Positions 58,402 to 64,000 of a stretch of DNA of 64,000 bases are shown here, piece after piece (position 1 is the first letter of the stretch; every line of letters starts with the position of its first letter). The stretch covers positions 62,001 to 126,000 of the forward strand of contig MDYQ01000661.1 of assembly GCA_003024175.1 (NCBI GenBank). Direction: 5' to 3'. The notes below the pieces were generated by a model, which searched no databases, had not been told where the DNA came from, and worked only from the letters and a program-made list of their open reading frames with translations. Source of the stretch: Planoprotostelium fungivorum (taxonomy: Eukaryota; Evosea; Variosea; Cavosteliida; Cavosteliaceae). Position numbers and translations under genes: made by a program.

Positions 58402-61067
58402 CTAATGAGACAGGCGGCTCTTGATGTTGGCCGAGATGCGGGGAAGAGCTGCAGCTGAAGTGGACTTGAGCCAGGGATGGGACAAGGCAGCCTGAGCGGT
58501 CGGCCTGGCGTTCGCATCTACAACGAGGAGACTGCGAACAAATTGCTGACCTACACACTCACATCAGCCTCTATATCGAACATGCATGATGACACGACTC
58601 CCTCTCGATGAGAGAAAGACATCTTCACCTTCTGCAGAGACAGAGGACCAATCTTCCCCGTTGAACTGATAGTTTCCTTGTCTAATTTTAGCATTCAGCC
58701 TCATATTGTTCGTGTCTTCGAACGGGGCGTAACCACAGAGCCTGTCATCCATTCAGCGAACGAACTCCGGAGAATCGGGAAAACTCACAAGAAGTACGTT
58801 ACGCATCCCAACGCCCAAATGTCGACGGAATTTCCGATGGGCTGTCGGTTGATCATCTCGGGAGCTTGGTAAGAGGGGTGACCTGCGTTGTAGATGAGAC
58901 TAGTCTATTATAACGTGATAGAGAATGAAATAGAGACAGGTGACAGAGACAGACACAGTATAGAACTAGATGTATAGATGTGGATGGGTGCATGTGAATG
59001 AAGGGAGATGGTGAGAAGATGAGAGGGTGGTACCTCCTGATATGGATTGTTCTTGTGTAGAATTCTTCTCGGACAGAGTGAAACCGACTAGCTTGGCGAC
59101 TTTACCATCTGCAGATAAGACGATGTTGTCGGGCTGAACGTGAATGAGATGAGATGATGATGAGATGGGAAGTGATCGTGACGACATGATCGATGATCGG
59201 ATGACGATCGGATCGATCGGATCGATCGTGAGATGATGTGGATGATGTGGATGATGGAATGATGTGTGATGTATGAGACGACATGAGACGATGAAGAACA
59301 ACTCACCAATACCGACTTGTGGATGATGCTGTTCGAGTGTAGATAGGACAGAGCGGACAACACTTGGGACACAATGTTTCTCGCCTGAGATTCATCGTGG
59401 TTGGCTCGGTTGCCCATCCAGTGATCGACGGCTCCTCCCTCTGATCTACAACGAGTCATCAGACGAGTCGGTATCATGAATAATAATGTTTCTGTTTCTA
59501 TTTCTATATCTTTGAAGAAGGATGAGACGATGATGACATTCATGATGAAAGGTGATGATGAAGGATGATGAACAAATCGACACGATAAAGAAAGACGAAA
59601 AATGGAAAAAATAGGATGGATCAAGTGTCATTCACACTTCAAATCGATCGACTCACAACTCCAACACGAGAGCCAATATCTTCGGTGTCTCCAAGTGATA
59701 TAACAGTTTCGCCACGTTGGGATGGCTGACAGTGGACAGCACCTCGACTTGCCTCTTTAGAATGTCTGCTGTCAGTCCAGCATCGTTCTCAGCTCTCAAT
59801 TTGTCGATGAGCTTGACGGCCACATCAATCCCGCTGCCTTTCTCTCTCGCTCTTCTCACGACCGAGAAATCGTTGCTGAATTCGTCAATCTACAGCGTTG
59901 TAGATGGACGACACCTGCTGGCGATGACTTCTGCGATGTCGTATTTGGAGGAGAGGGCAGTGACATCGATATCGATCTTCTTCTCTAATTCTAAGTTTCT
60001 CATCTTCTCTTCTAATTCGTTCTGTGCCGATTGGCCTTGCTCTTCGTATTTCGACAGGAACTGGTGAAGATGAGTCATGCATGATGGACGGAGGGTGATG
60101 CACCTGTTGGCTGTAACCTTGGGCCCAGATGGAGGAGGGTTTCTCTCTCTTGTATTGGTCACTGACGACACGCAGTCTCTCCTTGTGCTCTTCGTCTAAA
60201 GCTGAGAAAGGTGAGAACAGAGTTCGATGATGATGCAGATTTTTATAGATTAAATCTATTTTTCGTTATTTTATTTTGATTCGGAAAGAGAAGGATGATG
60301 ATGAAAGATGAATCACTGGAGTAATCGATGACCAGATCGAATGTGGACCAGTTGGCGGAGGGGTCTACCAGATACATATCGTCTTTCTCGATGAAAGAGG
60401 GTACTCCGAAGACAGAGATGCGGTACCAACCTACATCATCATGATCAGACAAAAGACCATCTGACATTGGAATCACCTGCAGGACCTAACAGAGGTCCCT
60501 TCGTGGGGTTCCAATCGAATTTATCGACAGTTGGAAAATCTTCCGTGAGAGGATTGTTGACGTAGATGTTGGCCGTTGCAGCGTGGACTCTTCGGCTGAT
60601 CTTCACATCGATGAGATCGTCTTCCGTTCCATCGATGTACACTGTTCGAATGGTATCAGTGGCGCTGTCCATATGACACGAGATGTATGACGACTCACGC
60701 AGGTACCACCTGTACTTGCCGGGTCCGACTCTTTCTCCTTCGAGAGTCTGACCGTAATAGACCTCTGTGGGTACTTCCGGCTCCTGTAAAATGCATTCAG
60801 CTCTTCAGTTCGTGTCGTGGAGTGAATATCGTGACCACCTCTTCTACGATGGTCTCCTCATGCTCCACCTGTTCGGCGACCTCTTCCGCATCATTCGATG
60901 TCTGTGTATGCATTCAATGATGTGTCAACATTATGATGGCGTCAGACCACCTCTGAGTCATATCGATAGACGTTATGTGATTATGATTTGAGACGAACAC
61001 TCACGAGAATCTGTCCTGACGCCCTTGGGGGTGGTGGAGGTGGTGCATTTCTGGGTGGTGCGGACAT
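58402..61067 (-). CDS. Pseudokinase with proline-rich, beta-sandwich and coiled-coil N-terminus
   Basis: Start at 61067 opens a Pro-rich tail (MSAPPRNAPPPPPPRASGQI). An acidic helix (EEVAEQVEHEETIVEEVVTI), a beta-rich domain (RTVYIDGTEDDLIDVKISRR, WYRISVFGVPSFIEKDDMYL) and a coiled coil (EELEEKMRNLELEKKIDIDV-like) come next. The kinase-like domain keeps the beta-3 Lys (VAVKLIDK) and HPNVAKLLYHLE. The catalytic loop reads IIHKSVLPDNIVL (HRD becomes HKS) and the DFG position reads GFT (AKLVGFTLSEK). YQAPEMINRQPIGNSVDIWA and ARPTAQAALSHPWLKS follow, stop at 58402. Both catalytic aspartates are lost, so phosphotransfer is not expected; a scaffold or allosteric role is inferred. Fold closest to CAMK kinases. 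Several introns are GATGATG/GATC-rich. Confidence 0.78.
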
Positions 61068-61236
61068 GTTGACGTGGACGATGAGGATCACGCAGGAGTT
61101 GAAGGTGGGGATAGAGCGAATACGCTTCCGCAAGACAAAGTCCTATTAGAGTGGTCCCTGTCAAAATTGTGTACCTCCATTGGCAGCTTGTAGAATACAA
61201 AGGTTTCATGCGAGCCGCTCATCATAAACATAACGA
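61068..61236. promoter_or_regulatory. 169-bp bidirectional promoter (pseudokinase / CK2 beta)
   Basis: Short space between two divergent ATGs. No TATA element or clear known site was recognised. The position alone makes it the shared promoter. Confidence 0.4.
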
Positions 61237-62130
61237 ATGAGCAACTCGAATCATAAGAACTCGATGTTTCCAGAGGCAAACTCTGCTGCCGGAGACGATG
61301 CGGTGGAGGGCTCAGTGTCTGAGGAAGATGAAGATCCCGAATCAGAAGCCCTCACATCTGACTCCGATGAGTCCAGCTGGATCGCTTGGTTCTGCAATTT
61401 GAAGGGAAACGAGTTCTTTGCAGAAGTCGATGAAGAATACATACAAGATGATTTCAATCTCACCGGACTGAACAGCATGGTCCCTAATTATGACTACGCT
61501 CTCGATATGATCTTAGATTCTGAAACGGGTGCGTTACAAAATGCTTCGAAAATGCATCTGAAGACCCGACAGAAGAGCTCACAGAAGAGCAGACGGAGAT
61601 CGTTCAATCAGCCGCCGAAATGTTATACGGGCTCATTCATGCTCGCTTTGTCCTCACTTCGCGAGGTCTCGCCCAAATGTTCGACAAGTATAATAATGTA
61701 GAATTTGGAAGGTGAGTCTCTTCATGTCCTGTCTTCTCCGTCGATAGAGAGGTTGACACGATGCAGGTGCCCGCGAGTGTTCTGTCAAGGACAGCCGATG
61801 TTGCCCGTAGGCCAATCTGATATCCCTCGCACCAACACAGTCAAATTGTTCTGTCCAAAGTGCCAAGATGCTTATCATCCCAAACTCAGCCGCCACACCA
61901 GTGAGTTTATTTCGCATGCACCATCATATAAACATCTCCATGATTGACTTCATTCAGACATCGACGGGGCGTACTTTGGAACAACGTTTCCTCATCTGTT
62001 ACTTCAGACTTACCCAGAGTTGGTGCCTACGAAGCCACCTTTCTCTTATGCACCCAAGATCTTTGGTTTTCGAATTCACAAGAGCAGCACAAACTATCCC
62101 AAACCTGCCAGAGACAAGGGAAAGAAGTAG
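61237..62130 (+). CDS. CSNK2B: Casein kinase 2 regulatory (beta) subunit
   Basis: Regulatory dimer subunit of the CK2 tetramer. The start at 61237 opens an acidic, Ser-rich N-terminal extension ([20 protein letters not shown]) before the conserved core: [51 protein letters not shown], then the zinc ribbon CPRVFC ... LFCPKC that forms the dimer interface, [27 protein letters not shown] and [11 protein letters not shown]. Ends at 62130 with a basic KPARDKGKK. Length is normal apart from the acidic extension. Zinc Cys are complete. Confidence 0.95.
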
Positions 62131-62482
62131 AAGAGAGAGAGAAGGATATTTGTGTTGAAATTTGGACCCCGAGCTTCTGATGATTGAAGCCGCAAGAATG
62201 AAGATGATTGAAAGATGCATCTTCGTCTTTTGTCATGAATTGGAGGGATACGTGTATCATGACATCCTGATAGAGCTCTTGTGTCTGTGAGTGTTTCGCA
62301 TGCTGCGTTCAAGTTTGAAGAGCCTTCTAAGAAAAATCTTTTTTGAGATGGTTCAGATGAGAAAATCTTCCGATCACATCACATCACATTCCATTCTACT
62401 CCAACTCGTCATAAAGTGAGTATTTATACACCCGTTGAGATAGATCTCATTCCATACATCGTGACAGTCTGTATATTGAGAG
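62131..62482. promoter_or_regulatory. Intergenic region with TATA-like element before RRP9
   Basis: TATTTATACA at about 62420 is a plausible TATA element about 60 bases upstream of the RRP9 ATG. Nothing else is recognised in the 350 bases. Confidence 0.4.
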
Positions 62483-64000
62483 ATGATAGTGGATAAGAGA
62501 GGAAGAGGAGGTGGTGCCGCCAGAAGAGGAGGGAGACCAGGTGGTGCCTCACGTGGTGGATCACGCGGTGGCCGTGTGTCTAAAGGAGGTGGGCGTGTGA
62601 TCTGATTGCAATGGTTGACAACTTCAAGCCGGGGAGAAGAGAAAATTCAACCGAAATGAAGAGATTCAGAGTGATGATGATGATAATGGAGTAGGGCTCT
62701 CGGTGAGATGTTTTATGATGTGATTGATTCCTGATTCCATTATCAACAGGAAAACAACACAGCGCTCGATAACGACAGTGAAGAACAATCACAAAAGAGA
62801 CAGAGACCAGGAGAGAGCGCAGAAGAGGCCAGGTAATTGTCCATCATATCATTATCATGTCATCAACCTGTGACACCGTCTCAGATTACGATTGGCCAAG
62901 GGTTACCTTGAAAAACTAGAAGATGCCATGTCTAAAGAAGGAATGGACGGCGGCATCGACGCCGAGCAGATGGACAAGGACAACATGGCAGCTCGCATCC
63001 GTGACGATGTGGTGAGTCGACCGTCTCCGTTTCCCGCCCTTTTTGAATCTCAAACAGGCGGACATGCGCGGGAAATACAAGCACATCGTCGCCGCCAAAC
63101 TGGTCAAGTTGGAGCTGCGAGACGAAGACATCATCACATTCAAAGGACACTCACGCGCAGTCACAGCCGTCGTCATCTCTGAAGACGAGTCCACCCTCTA
63201 CACGGCATCGAAAGACTGCAACATCATCCGATGTGAGATGATCATGATGTATATGATGCAACGTCTAAATCGAACCAGGGGACGTAGAGAGCAAGAAGAA
63301 AGTTTTCACTTTCTCAGGAAAGAAAGTCAACTCAGAGAAGAAATTTTCAAAGGGCCACAATGGAGAGATCTTGACCCTAGCGCTCAGCAGTGATGCCAAG
63401 TTGTTGGCAAGTGGAGGCACCGACAAGGGTCACCAGATTCGACTGTGGGACCTCGGCGAGAACAAGCACTTGGAGAATCTGGTCGGACACAGAGACGTCA
63501 TATCGGTGCGTCGAGATATCTCGAAATTTCGAGTTACGTCTCACGGTGGAACAGTGTCTGGCCTTCAAGAAGGGTAGCGCACAGTTGTACAGCGGCTCAT
63601 ACGATAGAACTCTAAAGATCTGGAATGCAAAGAGTGGACTGTACATGGATACTCTATTTGGACACGGAGATAAGGTAAGACATCTCATGAGATGTCGTCA
63701 GTCAGTGTGAAGATGTCACACGATATCGTGAGATGCCGTCCTACGACATGATGATGATCATGATGATCGCGATCACAATGATGATCATGTACGGTGATGA
63801 TGACAAAGACGCAGGTCATCGCCGTAGACAGTCTTTACAAAGAGAATCCAGTTTCCACCGGCGAAGGCAAAGCCGTCCACCTCTGGAGGGTGAGCTCCCC
63901 ACCCACTCGCCCGCTGACTCGTTGTAGATCGAGAGGGAGACCCAATTGGCCTTTCACGGTCACAGCTCTGCCGTAGAATGCGTTTCCATGTTCGACGAGA
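62483..64000 (+). CDS. RRP9: U3 snoRNP-associated WD40 protein RRP9 (U3-55K), 3' truncated by window end
   Basis: WD40 protein of the U3 snoRNP (box C/D) in 18S rRNA processing. The start at 62483 opens a Gly/Arg-rich nuclear tail (RGRGGGAARRGGRPGGASRG). An acidic stretch and the conserved pre-propeller helix follow (ARLRLAKGYLEKLEDAMSKE, RGKYKHIVAAKL). WD repeats: DIITFKGHSRAVTAVVISED, SKDCNIIRWDVESKKKV, GHNGEILTLALSSDAKLLAS, GGTDKGHQIRLWDL, HRDVISCLAFKKGSAQLYSG, YDRTLKIWNAKSGLYM, GHGDKVIAVDSLYKENPVST and ERETQLAFHGHSSAVECVSM, where the window ends. The helix LAKxYLxKLE is diagnostic. Introns are short and GTGAG-type; one carries TTTCCCGCC (about 63030). Confidence 0.93.

Noticed and set aside
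1-64000. tRNA, rRNA or snoRNA genes
   Set aside because: Scanning by eye for B-box-like GGTTCGA contexts, cloverleaf ends and box C/D pairs gave no convincing candidate. A covariance-model search would be decisive.

Overview
The window is nuclear eukaryotic DNA: about 25 intron-rich genes on both strands, packed at roughly one per 2.5 kb. Introns are mostly 35-60 nt, start GTGAG or GTAAG, and usually carry a CTGAC/CTGAT branch-like word shortly before the acceptor. The gene content fits a free-living amoebozoan, and a protostelid such as Protostelium/Planoprotostelium is my best guess: giant IPT/TIG surface proteins fused to tyrosine-kinase-like domains, LRR receptor kinases, C2-kinases and GATA/PHD proteins. 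The organism is inferred from style and family content only. All gene models below were spliced by eye.

1-30 kb is a signalling block. After the 3' part of an unidentified minus-strand gene (1-718) comes a giant receptor kinase (1211-16143, about 4,450 aa): signal peptide, PAN-like and MRH-like modules, about 26 IPT/TIG repeats, a short LRR stretch, a beta-helix-like region, one TM and a kinase with HRDLAARN. A small membrane protein (16505-17287) separates it from a C2-domain cytosolic kinase (17662-22895). An LRR receptor kinase on the minus strand (30144-23004) converges on that kinase.

30-48 kb is mostly housekeeping: a ubiquitin-like plus CARP-domain protein, phosphopantothenoylcysteine decarboxylase, the proteasome chaperone PSMD9/Nas2, a DNAJC16-like J-thioredoxin protein, a GATA+PHD protein, the tiny OST4 subunit, a coiled-coil protein, a class II HDAC, a CDK7-like kinase, an EF-hand protein, an EF-hand/Ala-Lys-Asp repeat/CBM48 protein and a TTD14-like NTPase.

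48-64 kb holds an unknown Ser-rich protein, a repeat-bearing intergenic stretch, a HemK-like methyltransferase, a haem-oxygenase-like multidomain protein, a second GATA+PHD protein, a two-TM protein, a pseudokinase, the casein kinase 2 beta subunit and the 5' part of the U3 snoRNP protein RRP9.

Many genes are head-to-head pairs sharing short promoters: PPCDC/PSMD9, coiled-coil/HDAC, methyltransferase/HO-like, pseudokinase/CK2B. Others converge almost stop-to-stop, with 1 nt between the stop codons at 43729 and 43731. No tRNA, rRNA, CRISPR array or retroelement was recognised. The items most worth following up are the giant receptor kinase and its kinase neighbours, the new-looking domain fusions (Ubl-CARP, EF-hand-AKD-CBM48, C2-ARM-kinase), the pseudokinase, and several single-base frame breaks in otherwise intact genes.
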